Source: Aedes albopictus (Eukaryota; Arthropoda; Insecta; Diptera; Culicidae). From it: a DNA stretch of 64,000 bases. The translations under genes and the position numbers were made by a program. Shown one piece after another: positions 1 to 10,471 of this stretch. The DNA is taken from NCBI RefSeq assembly GCF_035046485.1, contig NC_085138.1, positions 18,543,440 to 18,607,439 of the forward strand, read 5' to 3'. Every line of letters begins with the position of its first letter. Positions within the stretch are counted from its first letter, which is position 1. A model generated the notes under the pieces. The model saw only the letters and a list, made by a program, of their open reading frames with translations. It was not told the DNA's origin and searched no databases.

Positions 1-163
1 CAATTTAGTATTCTTTGAGCACTTCCACAGTTATTAATTGGAGGGCTTTATTTGGATGCCATGCCCAGGGAGTCGAGAAAATTTTCCCGACCGAAACGGG
101 AATCGAACCCGTCGTCTCCGGATTGGCGATCCATAGCCTTAATCACTAGACTAACTGACGACC
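1..163 (-). mobile_element. tRNA-derived SINE, 3' part cut by the window edge
   Basis: On the minus strand the head (163 down to about 85) reads like a tRNA: an A-box-like stretch (TTAGTCTAGTG) is followed about 40 bases later by a B box (GGTTCGATTCC). The body then runs through a segment also present in the SINEs at 52673-52937 and 61216-61395 (GACTCCCTGGGCAT, then TTAATAACTGTGGAAGTGC). Three copies sharing head and body show a dispersed SINE rather than a tRNA gene. The family name is not certain; Feilai-type Aedes SINEs are the obvious comparison. Confidence 0.75.
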
Positions 164-199
164 AAAAACAAAAGATGTCTCCTTCCACGGTTTTAATAG

Positions 200-860
200 T
201 ATTTGTTGTGATCTAGGGGATGGATATGGAGGAGCGATCTTGAGGATCAATTCAAATAATTCCATTCCTTTTATAGAATTGATTACCCCCTATGAACGAC
301 ACTGAAATAGTTGCATTTCATGTTAGTATATTAGGTAAAAGCTTCAGCATAGCCAGTGTGTACATACCGCACAGCGCTAGCGTATCTCGGTGAGTTCTTG
401 CGGTAATATGCTGTGCTATTCCAGCGCCTTGGCTGATCGTAGGAGATTTCAATGCACACGGAACAGCCTGGAGGTCTCCAAAGGACGACAATTGCGCAAC
501 CCTGATGACCTCTGCGACTATTTTAATTTGGCAACCGGGAAACCAACGCGAAATAAACCTCCAGATCCTTCAAGTATGTTAGACCTTTCAATATGTTCGA
601 ATTCACTATCATTGAATTGAATTTGATCTACCGATCAAAATTTCCCAATGATTCGTTTCAAACTTGCCAGATCGACGTCGCGTATGACCTCACGAAGCAT
701 ATTGACTGGGGTAAATATGCTGAGTTGGTCTCCGAAGGCGAGCAGTCGGTTGACGTTCTTTCACCACATGACAGGAAGAATATCAATTCTTGTCCGGGTT
801 AATCGTCGACAGTGCTCTTCAAGCGCAGCGTAGATTAGTTCCGAGAACTTGAATACGGCG
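200..860 (+). pseudogene. LOA-clade LINE remnant, endonuclease part
   Basis: Pieces of an APE-type endonuclease can be read in shifting frames: GDGYGGAIL near 220, ASVYIPHSAS near 352, and LDLSICSNSLSLN near 580. These are signatures of LOA-clade LINEs. Several frameshifts and stops show the copy is dead. The reading stops at about 860, where a minus-strand LINE tail has inserted, and resumes at 1443 with the reverse-transcriptase half. The order EN then RT on the plus strand supports one original element. Confidence 0.6.
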
Positions 861-882
861 AAGATCCCCCCACTATGGTGGG

Positions 883-884
883 AT

Positions 885-923
<39 letters not shown>

Positions 924-925
924 TA
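883..925. repeat. (TTTA)n simple repeat, tail of a minus-strand LINE
   Basis: About ten TTTA units. Read on the minus strand this is an (AAAT)n tail immediately downstream of the LINE fragment at 885-1405, as expected at a LINE 3' end. Confidence 0.85.
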
Positions 926-1405
926 AGTTCTTATCAACAGACAAGTATTGTCCCAATGATGGTATTAAAAAAACAAAACTAACAAAAAGTAAAACTAATG
1001 TAGAAATACACAAACAAACATTATTTAAAATTAGGTTCTACGTTCTAAGAAGAAACTTGAAAAGCGTTGGCGTAAAGTCTGTCGATTAATGTGGTAGTCG
1101 AACAGAGAGGATACTTGGTTGAATAACCTATGCATACCCACAATCCCGTCGTTCGAGCTGTAGTCCGATCGACGGAATGGTATTCTGAGCGTACTGTTGT
1201 TCCGTAGCGCCCGTACGTAAAGACCGATCTGCTCAAGGATAGCGCTGCAGTAAATTCGGCCTTGCAACAAATCTGTCACGAGCAGTGCTCTTGACGTATC
1301 TCTGCGAATTCGAAGCGGTTACAGATTAATCAGTCGGCAGCGGCTATCGTAGCTTGGCAGACGCAAAGGGTTTAGCCAAGGTAACCTACGCATATCGTAG
1401 GAAGC
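885..1405 (-). pseudogene. 5'-truncated Jockey/CR1-type LINE tail inside the LOA remnant
   Basis: The minus-strand frame ending at 1031 (TDLLQGRIYCSAILEQIGLY ... RQRFSSFF) is clearly homologous to the C-terminus of the 886-codon LINE frame ending at 3229 (TLQGRIDCGTILEQIHLN ... RRRFSSFF). The 3' UTRs also match: 'atcaacagacaagtattgtc' here corresponds to 'atcaacaggcagcaacctgc' at 3090. Only about 120 C-terminal codons survive, so this is a 5'-truncated insertion. It separates the EN and RT halves of the LOA remnant and is therefore younger than that element. Confidence 0.75.
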
Positions 1406-1409
1406 GTCT

Positions 1410-1438
1410 GTAGTAAATATTGTAGGAATATTTACTAC
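1410..1438. repeat. Perfect 12-bp inverted repeat at the LINE insertion junction
   Basis: GTAGTAAATATT (1410-1421) and AATATTTACTAC (1427-1438) are exact reverse complements separated by 5 bases. The hairpin lies where the minus-strand LINE tail meets the resumed LOA sequence. Confidence 0.85.
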
Positions 1439-1442
1439 AGCG

Positions 1443-3055
1443 TCGATGAAGTATGTACCGGAGTTTAAAACATGTCGAGCGCGCTGCTCACAGGAGAACT
1501 ACGAGCGGTATTCCTCTATTCACATTATATTCAAGAATCTCGTAAAGGACAAGAAACGTGGTTATTGGAGCAATTTTGTCAACGGTTTATCGCGGGAGAA
1601 GTCTCGTGGTGGACTCTCTGGACAGTCGGAAGGAAAATGCACAACGCGGTTAATGAGGATCGAGAAAGCTAGCCTGGATGGAATACGATGGACTCACCCT
1701 TTTCGATGCTAGAATTCTCACTCGCGCTTCTGTCATGAAACAACACTGCCTCAGGAATGGACAGAATAAAGTTCAACTTGCTCAAAAGTCTCCCAGACGT
1801 CATGAAGAGGCGCTTGTTGAATTTATTCAATCTATTCTGGAAGAGCAACACTGTTCCGGATGAATGGAGACGAGTGAGGGTTATAGCCATCCAAAAGCTC
1901 GGAAAACCCGTGTCGGATCACATCTCGTACCGTCCTTTTGCGATGTTACGCTTACGGAAGCTACTAGAGAAGATGATTCTCTACCGGCTCGATACATGGG
2001 TTGAATCGAACAGCTTTCTTTCAGATACTCAATTCGGTTTACGCAGAGGCAAGGGAACGAGCGATTTTCTGGCGCTGCTTTCTACAGAAAATCAACTGGC
2101 CTACGCACAAAAAGAGCAAATGGGCTCAGTGTTTTTGAATATTAAGAGGGCGTTTGATGCAGTTTGCGTTAATGTCCTTTCAGACAAACTCCACAAGTGT
2201 GGGCTTGCTCCGATTTTAAACAACTATTTGTGCAATTTGTTATCCGAGAAGGACATGTTTTTCCTCAGCAACTCATTCGTTAAAGTTACATGGGTCTCCC
2301 CCAGGGTTCATGTTTAAGCCCCCTTCTTTACAGCTTTTACGTCAGAGACATCAACGAACGTCTCGTGGAAAATTGCTCGCTACGACAGCTTACGGACGAC
2401 GCCGTGATCTCTATCACCGAACGAGAGGCGGAAGGTCTGCATGGAACACTGCAAGATACCTTAGACAATATGTCTGCTTGGGCTGTAAAGCTGGGTATCG
2501 AATTCTCTCCGGAGAAAACTGAGTTAGTTGTCGATTCTAGGAAGCGTGATCCATCAGATCTACAGCTTCAATTTTTGGGTAAGGAACTCACTCAAAGTCT
2601 TTCACATATATATCTTAGAGTTTGATTCATCTTTAAAGGCAAAGCACATTTATTATCTGTATCAGAAGTGTGAACAACGAATCAACTTCATGCGTACACT
2701 CACCGGAACATGGTGTAGAGCCCATCCGGAAGATCTGGTAAAGCTTTATCGGACAACGATACTGTCGGTTCTCGAATATGGTTGCTTTTGCTTCCAGTCC
2801 GCCGCGAAAACGCACATCCTGAAGCTAAAGCGTATCCAGTATCGTTGTCTTCGGATCGTGTCAGGCTGCATGAACTCGATGCTCACAACGAGGTTAAAGT
2901 TCCTTATTTGCTATGCGTTGCTAAATCCATTGGTAATTGGAAACTTTGAAAAGTTGTTGTTCGATCAACTTTTCAAAGTTTCCAATTCATCAATCAATGT
3001 TTATGACGGTGTACTACTCGTACATGACTCTGGAGAGTCCAAAACTTCCAAGACT
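1443..3055 (+). pseudogene. LOA-clade LINE remnant, reverse-transcriptase part
   Basis: The frames 1757-2317, 2290-2625 and 2528-3166 together cover an RT: a DEWRRVRVIAIQK segment, SDTQFGLRRGKGTSD, a palm block with IKRAFDAV, then GLPQGSCLSPLLYSFYV. The catalytic box reads LTDDA, where the family usually has ADD. The C-terminal part includes EQRINFMRTLTGTW and LEYGCFCFQSAAKTH. At least two frameshifts (near 2300 and 2600) and a deletion around 1670 break it. GLPQGSCLSPLLY followed by FSPEKTELVV is typical of LOA elements such as mosquito Lian. It ends where the next minus-strand LINE begins. Confidence 0.8.
2935..2987. repeat. Perfect 22-bp inverted repeat within the LOA remnant
   Basis: Positions 2935-2956 and 2966-2987 are exact reverse complements (22 of 22) with a 9-base loop. 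The left arm encodes the expected NFEKLL part of the RT C-terminus. The right arm does not continue the expected protein, so it is probably a local inverted duplication. Confidence 0.9.
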
Positions 3056-5990
3056 TCTCCAATTTATTTGTTGTTTATTTGTTGTGTGTCCATCAACAGG
3101 CAGCAACCTGCCCCAATGATGTTTGGTGTTAAAATTATATACATAATACAAAGAGAAATATGCTAGCAAACGAAACAAAAGACATGTCAAAAGGTAAAAT
3201 ACAAGCTTAAATTCTAACACAGACGTAGTCAATAGTTTCTACTGTTAAAAAACGAAGAGAATCTCCGGCGAAGAGTTTCCCGGGCCAGATGGAAATCGAA
3301 GATTGATGCGACTCTGTTGAAAATCCGTTGCAACCCGTGGATAGCGCCGTGCATCGCATAATTAGATCTTCGTAGAGGCAATCTTAGTGAAATGCTATTG
3401 CGAAGTGCACGTGGCTGAACGTTCAAATGTATTTGTTCCAGGATTGTCCCACAGTCTATACGTCCTTGTAGCGTGTCTGCAATCATCAGTGCTCTGGTCG
3501 TTTCTCTACGGTTACGGAGTAACTCGAGATCGATTAAACGACAGCGGTTTTTGTAGCTCGGTAAACGAATCGGATCCCTCCAAGGCAACTTTCGAAGCGC
3601 GAAACGGAGAAAGCGACGTTGGACAGATTCAATTCTTTCGGAACCGTTGCAGTAAGCCGGGCTCCAGACTGCAGAACAGTATTCAAGAATGGAGCGCACT
3701 AGGGAGCAGTAAAGAGACTTCAGGCAATGGATGTCGGAAAAATTCTTCGCTACTCTGAAGATAAATCCCAGAGCTCTGGAAGCTTTGTTGACCGTATACG
3801 ATACATGCTGGTGGTATGTCAACTGGGAGTCCAGTATAACGCCTAGATCTTTGATATGGTTTACTCGCTCGATAGTGACGCCAAGCATGCTGTAGTCGAA
3901 GAGAACCGGCTTCTTTCGTCGAGAAAACGTGATGACGGAGCATTTCGTAGGATTGACAGTCATTCGGTTCAACAAGCACCAGTTAGTGAAAAGTTCAATC
4001 TGCAGCTGAAGAAATTGACAGTCGGCAAGGGTGTGAATCTTGAGGAACATTTTGAGGTCGTCGGCATACGATAATCGGGGTCCTTCAATGATAAGATGGA
4101 CATCGTTGAAATACAGTAGGAAGATCACCGGTCCCAGGTGGCTTCCTTGAGGAACACCGGAAGAAGCGTGAAAACGTTCTGATCTGAAATCTCCTATGGA
4201 TACCATCAGTTGACGATTGGAGAGATACGACCGGAACCAGCGCAAGATATTACCACTGAGGCCGAATCTGTCGAGTTTAGCGATAGCAATGTCGTGGTCC
4301 AGCTTGTCGAAAGCAGCAGATAGGTCTGTGTAGATGACATCGGTCTGCACGTGTTCATTCATACTTTCGATGATATACGATGTGAGGCACAATAAATTGG
4401 TGGTGGTAGAGCGGCCGGCCAAAAAGCCATGTTGATCGGGGCAGAGGTGTTGCTTGCAGTGCGAGATGACAGGCTCCATAACGACCAACTCAAACAGCTT
4501 TGAAATAGAGCTCAGAGCCGCGATTCCTCGGTAGTTGTTCACATCGCGTTTGCTTCCCTTTTTGTGTACTGGAAACATGAATGCAATTTTCCAGCAGGAA
4601 GGGAAAATGCCACTAGAAATCGACATTTCGAATAAACGGTGGAGTGGTGCTAGCAGGTGGGAGATGTGCTCTTTCAGGAACACGGAAGGAATACCATCCG
4701 GCCCTGGGTTGAAAGACGACTTCAATTTGGAAGCAGCTCTAGCAATCGCATCAGCTCGAATGTCCAAACCACTCATCGTTTGACCGGAAAGAGGAACATT
4801 GCTGGCTGCACGTCTAACTTGGGCGTCGGTAATGATTTCGTTGTTGTACACGCTTGCAAATTTATCGGCAAACAGTAGACAAATTTCCGGAGTAGAAGAA
4901 GCAGTTATCCCATTCAACTCCATCGAGGAAGGAAGGCCAGATTCCTTACGTTGTTCGTTGACGTATTTCCAAAAAGACTTAGGCTTGCGTTTGAGTTTGA
5001 GTTCTATACTTCGCTGGTACCGAGAGAAACAATGTCGGCTCAAGCTTTGATAAACGTTATTAATTCTTACGTAGTGATCCCTAAGACAAAGCGAACGATG
5101 CTTGGAAAATTTCCTCAGAGCCGCTCTTTTGATTGATTTCATTTTGCGTAATTCACTGGTTTGCCAGGGAGGCCGAGGATGTTCACTATGGATATTCTTA
5201 GGTACATGTCTGTCGATGACATATGCCAGGACATTTAGGAACGTTTGAGCGGCTTCATCCACATCGCTAGGGTCGAGAACAGTTTCCCAGTCAATACTTC
5301 TCAGCACATTAGAGATGCTGAGATGGTCGGCTTTTTGAAAGTTGTACGAAACGGTAACTGGGCGGGTCTTGAAATCAGAGCTGCAAGCTTCGACAGAGAT
5401 GAGCAGTGGAGGATGATAACGGACGACTTTCACCAACGCGCAAGGTGCCTCCGAGATGATTGGCGCAGTGTCTCTGCAACTCACGAAACAAAGGTCCAGA
5501 CTGCGGTAATTCTCGTTGACGACGGGATTGAATTGAGCCAGCGTTGCAGCACTGTAGCTGTCTAAAAGATTCGTCGCAGTTGCATGGAATGACGAGCGTT
5601 CGGGGTCGGGATAGAGAAATCCGTCGTGCGAGGGCTTCCATGAAATGTGCGGAAAGTTGTAGTCGCCCATAATGAGAATTTCATCAGATGTAGTTGCGGT
5701 CTCCATTACAGTATAGACAGATTTACAGTGTGCCTCGATGAGTTCGGCATCGTGTGCTCGGTTGGGGGCAATATACAATGAGCAAAGAAAAATGGTTCGA
5801 TTCATCAATTTGACCGAAACCCAGACTTGCTCCAAGCAATTCCACATATCGTTGGCAAGAGCCTTCACTATTGCTTTTGATCTGACCATGAAGCAAGAAA
5901 TCCGTGGAATCCCAGTTCAGCTCCGATCGGAGCACATTCCACGTATTTCCTAAGCGAAATGCGATCATTTCTGAGTGCTCTATCGAATTA
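3056..5990 (-). mobile_element. Jockey/CR1-type non-LTR retrotransposon, 5'-truncated
   Basis: This minus-strand LINE has its 3' UTR at 3056-3228 and a long EN-RT frame (3229-5889). About 100 bases of degraded 5' coding sequence lie upstream, to about 5990. The start of the endonuclease is missing, so the copy is truncated. Its 3' UTR and C-terminus match the fragment at 885-1405, giving two copies of one group within 5 kb. Clade placement rests on motif style only. Confidence 0.8.
3229..5889 (-). CDS. LINE endonuclease/reverse transcriptase (ORF2-like), N-terminally incomplete
   Basis: The open frame has 886 codons. Residues 1-165 are the C-terminal two thirds of an APE-type endonuclease (GDYNFPHISW at 75-84, LDLCF at 131-135). 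The final SDH-type motif reads RYH near residue 157, so the catalytic Asp appears lost. The RT follows: PGPDGIPSVF (395-404), the palm block TDLSAAFD (521-528), GVPQGS (578-583) and the catalytic YADD (608-611). A thumb and C-terminal tail follow. These proteins nick target DNA and copy the element RNA onto the cut end. The frame is uninterrupted, so the copy is fairly young, but the missing N-terminus and the altered motif make autonomous activity unlikely. Upstream codons continue in another frame to about 5990. Confidence 0.85.
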   Translation of the reverse strand: MVRSKAIVKALANDMWNCLEQVWVSVKLMNRTIFLCSLYIAPNRAHDAELIEAHCKSVYTVMETATTSDEILIMGDYNFPHISWKPSHDGFLYPDPERSSFHATATNLLDSYSAATLAQFNPVVNENYRSLDLCFVSCRDTAPIISEAPCALVKVVRYHPPLLISVEACSSDFKTRPVTVSYNFQKADHLSISNVLRSIDWETVLDPSDVDEAAQTFLNVLAYVIDRHVPKNIHSEHPRPPWQTSELRKMKSIKRAALRKFSKHRSLCLRDHYVRINNVYQSLSRHCFSRYQRSIELKLKRKPKSFWKYVNEQRKESGLPSSMELNGITASSTPEICLLFADKFASVYNNEIITDAQVRRAASNVPLSGQTMSGLDIRADAIARAASKLKSSFNPGPDGIPSVFLKEHISHLLAPLHRLFEMSISSGIFPSCWKIAFMFPVHKKGSKRDVNNYRGIAALSSISKLFELVVMEPVISHCKQHLCPDQHGFLAGRSTTTNLLCLTSYIIESMNEHVQTDVIYTDLSAAFDKLDHDIAIAKLDRFGLSGNILRWFRSYLSNRQLMVSIGDFRSERFHASSGVPQGSHLGPVIFLLYFNDVHLIIEGPRLSYADDLKMFLKIHTLADCQFLQLQIELFTNWCLLNRMTVNPTKCSVITFSRRKKPVLFDYSMLGVTIERVNHIKDLGVILDSQLTYHQHVSYTVNKASRALGFIFRVAKNFSDIHCLKSLYCSLVRSILEYCSAVWSPAYCNGSERIESVQRRFLRFALRKLPWRDPIRLPSYKNRCRLIDLELLRNRRETTRALMIADTLQGRIDCGTILEQIHLNVQPRALRNSISLRLPLRRSNYAMHGAIHGLQRIFNRVASIFDFHLARETLRRRFSSFFNSRNY

Positions 5991-6190
5991 AGCATATAAT
6001 ATCACCTTAGTTAGGGTACCTTCGCATTGCTCGATCTCAGGCAATGAGAAAACGGACTCGCTCGCTAAGGTGGGCGCTATGGAAGGCGATATTTATGACC
6101 GTCATATCGCCTTCAATGATTTTTTTTTCGATTGCTCATCAGCATGCCTTGATCACTGGTCAGTTGGCAACAAAAATGGGATGCAGGGGA
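5991..6190. other. Unassigned 200-bp segment between two LINEs
   Basis: No coding signal. It has a short inverted repeat (GAAGGCGATAT at 6082-6092 and ATATCGCCTTC at 6104-6114). Before the RTE element inserted, this segment was contiguous with the DNA at 11030. Confidence 0.5.
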
Positions 6191-6202
6191 AATGGGCAGG
6201 TT
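6191..6202. repeat. 12-bp target-site duplication, 3' side of the RTE element
   Basis: AATGGGCAGGTT occurs here and again exactly at 11018-11029, flanking the RTE LINE. Confidence 0.85.
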
Positions 6203-6229
6203 CATTCATTTATTTAGTTAACATCAAAT

Positions 6230-7873
6230 TCATGGTAATACTGAATCAACAATTTGCCGCCATAATACTCGATTTGCAGCTGCAGCTCTCCAACGTCGGT
6301 CACGCCCAACACTCGCCAGATCACGCTCCACCTGGTCCGCCCATCGTGCTCTCTGCGCTCCACGCCTTCTTGTACCAACCGGATGGTTAGCAAACACCAA
6401 CTTTGCAGGGTTGTTGTCCGGCATTCTTGCAACATGCCCTGCCCATCGTATCCTTCCGGCTTTGGCCACTTTCTGGATGCTGGGTTCGCCGTAAAGTGCA
6501 GCGAGCTCGTGGTTCATCCTTCTCCGCCACACACCATTCTCCTGCACGCCGCCGAAGATCGTCCTTAGCACCCGTCGCTCGAAAACTCCGAGTGCTTGCA
6601 GGTCCTCCTCGAGCATCGTCCATGTCTCGTGTCCGTAGAGAACCACCGGTCTTATTAACGTCTTGTACATGATACATTTGGTGCGGGGGTGAATCTTTTT
6701 TGACGGCAGTTTCTTCTGGAGCCCATAGTAGGCACGACTTCCACTGATGATGCGCCTTCGTATTTCACGGCTCACGTTATTGTCAGCCGTTAGCAAGGAA
6801 CCGAGGTAGACGAATTCCTCTACCACCTCGAAAGTATCCCCGTCTATCGTAACATTGCTGCCAAGGCTTGTCCTGTCTCGCTCAGTCCCACCTACCAGCA
6901 TGTACTTTGTCTTAGCCGCATTCACCACCAGTCCGACCTTTGCTGCTTCACGTTTCAGGCGGGTGTACTGTTCTGCCACCGTTCCAAATGTTCTAGCAAT
7001 AATACCCATGTCATCCACAAAACAAACAAATTGGCTGGATTTCGTGAAGATCGTACCCCGGCTGTTGAGCCCGACTCGTCGCATAACACCTTCCAGGGCG
7101 ATGTTGAATAGTAGGCAGGAAAGTCCATCACCTTGTCGTAGTCCCCGTCGAGATTCAAATGAACTGGATAGTTCACCCGAAATCCTTACGCTGTTCTGCA
7201 CACCGTCCATCGTTGCACTTATCAGTCTAGTCAGCTTCCCGGGAAAGCTGTTCTCGTCCATAATTTTCCATAGCTCTGTGCGGTTGATACTGTCGTATGC
7301 CGCTTTGAAGTCGATGAACAGGTGGTGCGTTGGGACCTGGTATTCACGGCATTTCTGGAGGACTTGCCGTACGGTGAAGATCTGGTCCGTTGTCGACCGG
7401 CCGTCGATGAAACCGGCTTGGTAACTTCCCACGAACTCATTTACTTTAGGTGAGAGACGACGGAAGATGATCTGGGATAGCACTTTGTAGGCGGCATTCA
7501 AAATGGTGATCGCTCGAAAGTTCTCACACATTAACTTGTCGCCTTTCTTGTGGATGGGACAGATTATCCCTTCCTTCCAGTCCTCCGGTAGCTGTTCGGT
7601 TTCCCAGATCTTGACTACTAACTGGTGCAGACAGGTGGCCAACTTTTCCGGGCCCATCTTGATGAGTTCTGCTGCGATACCGTCCTTACCAGCCGCTTTG
7701 TTGTTTTTGAGCTGGTGGATGGCATCCTTAACTTCCCTCAGCGTGGGAGTTGGTTCGTTCCCGTCCTCTGCTGCACCAACATAGTCATTTCCTCCGCTGC
7801 CTTGGTCCTCCGTGCCTACATTCTCTTCGCCATTCAGGTGCTCATCGAAGTGCTGCTTCCACCTTTCGATCAC
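6230..7873 (-). pseudogene. RTE-clade reverse transcriptase domain (3' part of a frameshifted ORF)
   Basis: This frame has 547 codons. An AAGKDGIAAELIK block at 60-72 is followed by FIDFKAAYDS (186-195), the diagnostic GLRQGDGLSC (244-253) and FVDDMGI (285-291), where Val replaces the usual Ala of the ADD box. A YLGSLL motif and a C-terminal RWAGHVARM block follow, typical of RTE LINEs. The apparent start at 7873 is not real: the protein should continue from the endonuclease frame, which ends in LLTDKRE at 7870. One base is missing in the run just before GTGATCGAAAGG on the minus strand. The domain is otherwise intact, so the copy is recent but disabled. Confidence 0.85.
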
Positions 7874-8843
7874 TCACGTTTGTCCGTCAGGAGGCTCCCG
7901 TCCTTATCCCTGCAGATTTCGGCTTGCGGCACGTAGCCTTTGCGGGATGCGTTGAGCTTCTGATAGAACTTCCGTGTTTCCTGTGAACGGCACAGCAGTT
8001 CCATTTCCTCGCACTCCGCTTCTTCCAGGCGGCGCTTTTTCTCCCGGAAAAGACGGGTCTGCTGCTTCCGCTTCTGTCTGTATCGCTCCACATTCTGTCG
8101 GGTTCCAAGCTGCAGCATTACCGCCCGCGCTGCATCCTTCTCCTCCAGAACCGCTCTGCACTCCTCGTCGAACCAATCGTTTCGTCGACTCCGCTCTACG
8201 TACCCGATAGTGCTCTCGGCTGCGTTGTTGATGGCTGCTTTGACTGTACTCCAGCAGTCCTCTAGAGGGGCCACATCGAGCACACCCTCGTCCGGCAACG
8301 CTGCCTCGAGATTCTGCGCGTATGCGGTGGCGACATTCGGTTGATTCAGTCGCTCTAGATCGTACCGGGGCGGCCGCCGGTAATGTACGTTATTAATAAC
8401 GGAGAGTTTTGGGCGCAATTTAACCATCACCAGGTAGTGATCAGAGCCGATATTAGCGCCACGATAGGTCCTGACGTCGATAATGTCGGAGAAGTGCCGT
8501 CCATCAATCAGAACGTGGTCGATTTGCGATTCCGTTTGTTGTGGTGATCTCCAGGTGTAACGATACGGGAGGCTGTGCTGGAAGAAGGTGCTACGAATGG
8601 CCATGTTCTTGGAGGCGGTGAAATCGATGAGGCGTAGGCCATTTTCGTTCGTCAGCTGGTGGGCGCTGAACTTTCCAATCGTCGGTCTGAATTCCTCCTC
8701 CTGGCCTACCTGAGCGTTTAGATCCCCTATGATGATCTTGACGTCGTGGTTTGGGCAGCGGTCGTACTCGCGTTCGAGCTGCGCGTAAAATGCGTCTTTG
8801 TCATCATCAGTGCTTCCGGAATGAGGGCTGTGCACGTTTATTA
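7870..8843 (-). pseudogene. RTE-clade APE endonuclease, C-terminal two thirds and linker
   Basis: On the minus strand this encodes NVHSPHSG, then IIGDLNAQVG, IDHVLIDGR and the catalytic SDHYLVMV, followed by a charged linker rich in Arg and Glu that leads to the RT. The open frame appears to start at 8862, but its first codons (8844-8862) come from the inserted transposon. The real protein continues from 10472. The frame ends at 7870 by a one-base deletion instead of running into the RT. Confidence 0.85.
8840..8843. repeat. Target duplication ATTA, left copy
   Basis: ATTA lies directly next to the left terminus of the DNA transposon and is repeated at 10472-10475. Keeping one copy rejoins the endonuclease frame in phase. 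Confidence 0.85.
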
Positions 8844-10471
8844 CCCAAGTAACAATCAGCATGCCTTGAAGGTTTATTCATGTTTTATCCTGGTTTTATA
8901 CAAGTATGTCAAAAAGCTAGTTGTTCTAAATTAGTTTTATGTGGTAGTTTTTTACTTTGAACCTTTGGCGTTCCATAAAACTATCATATAACTTCTGCTA
9001 TAAACATCTTCAATTAAAGACTTGCAAGTAGTCATGAATTGGTTTTATCACTTATTATACACCATTTCAATAAAACTTGCATTTGCGGTTGTTGTCGGAG
9101 AGATTTTTTTTTGTAAACAAATACACAAAACTGTGAGGCAATGCATAAAACCAACAAAAGATTTCGTGGCCGTAACATAAACCAAAAAAATGCTGTGATA
9201 AAACCGCTAGTTCTATCATGAGCTCAGTTATGACTACCTCAGGAGGGTTAGCCCTATTGGAGGAATCATCAGGAACACAGAGTTTTATCAGAAAAATATG
9301 TCGCCTACCTGGGATAATTCATGTAAATACACAAAAATTATTACTCAATTTTATGATTTCACGTACAGCTTAAGATCAAATTAAACCATACAACACGATT
9401 CCGTCATTTTATTTTGTCAGAAAAATAACATAATGTCTTTTAAACTCCGCTGTATTGAAAAAACCTTTTTTGCACTCAATTCCACCGAGTAAATTAAATG
9501 NNNNNNNNNNNNNNNNNNNNNNNNNNNNNNNNNNNNNNNNNNNNNNNNNNNNNNNNNNNNNNNNNNNNNNNNNNNNNNNNNNNNNNNNNNNNNNNNNNNN
9601 NNNNNNNNNNNNNNNNNNNNNNNNNNNNNNNNNNNNNNNNNNNNNNNNNNNNNNNNNNNNNNNNNNNNNNNNNNNNNNNNNNNNNNNNNNNNNNNNNNNN
9701 NNNNNNNNNNNNNNNNNNNNNNNNNNNNNNNNNNNNNNNNNNNNNNNNNNNNNNNNNNNNNNNNNNNNNNNNNNNNNNNNNNNNNNNNNNNNNNNNNNNN
9801 NNNNNNNNNNNNNNNNNNNNNNNNNNNNNNNNNNNNNNNNNNNNNNNNNNNNNNNNNNNNNNNNNNNNNNNNNNNNNNNNNNNNNNNNNNNNNNNNNNNN
9901 NNNNNNNNNNNNNNNNNNNNNNNNNNNNNNNNNNNNNNNNNNNNNNNNNNNNNNNNNNNNNNNNNNNNNNNNNNNNNNNNNNNNNNNNNNNNNNNNNNNN
10001 CATTTAACTTCCAAATTATGCATAGTTTGTGTGGCGCACTTAGTTTTTGTCATTATCACAGTCACATTCACCACAAATTTTCCGTGGCATGTCTCCTGAC
10101 ACGTATTAAATAGGAAAACAAATCTGAATTCCAGATCGGCATCTTTCCAATTGATGGCTGGATAAACAACCAAGCATAATTTATTCTGACGATCGAACAT
10201 TGAGAGTGAAAAATAATCAAAACAATTATTTGACAAGTCAGAAGATGGTTTTATTTAGAAGATTGATAAAACTATGATACAACCCGAAATCCTAAGCCGG
10301 TTTGCATACGAAGTCCTGTAGACCCTAATAAGACTGGGCCAACTAGCCAGAACGTGGGCTTATTGAGGCATACAAGAACTCGAGAGCATTTTCAAGTTGG
10401 CATCAATGGTTTTATGTTTAGGATTTTTGAAGCGCTAAAAAACTTTTATAAAATTAAAATTGTTACTTGGG
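8844..10471. mobile_element. Non-autonomous DNA transposon with CCCAAGTAACAAT termini, inserted in the RTE endonuclease
   Basis: The termini are exact 13-bp inverted repeats: CCCAAGTAACAAT at 8844-8856 and ATTGTTACTTGGG at 10459-10471. They are flanked by a 4-bp ATTA duplication. The visible 1.1 kb holds no plausible transposase. It contains at least 12 copies of GTTTTAT in either orientation (8882, 8893, 8934, 8975, 9042, 9070, 9145, 9198, 9282, 10248, 10266, 10409), resembling subterminal transposase-binding repeats. The middle is an assembly gap, so hidden coding sequence cannot be excluded. The superfamily is undetermined; a 4-bp duplication argues against hAT and Tc1/mariner. Confidence 0.85.
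9501..10000. other. Assembly gap (500 N)
   Basis: Exactly 500 undetermined bases, probably a placeholder length. The flanks are weakly mirror-like (AATTAAATG before, CATTTAACTT after), which could mean the gap lies at a palindrome that assembled badly. Open frames that cross it are artefacts. Confidence 0.95.

Noticed and set aside
80..163. Possible functional tRNA genes at several places (also 11915-11987, 30240-30310, 52870-52937, 61030-61105)
   Set aside because: Each is joined to a SINE body with a repeat tail or target duplications, and most have mismatched stems.
9409..10236. Long open frames of 169-275 codons across the centre of the transposon
   Set aside because: They consist mostly of undetermined residues from the 500-N gap.
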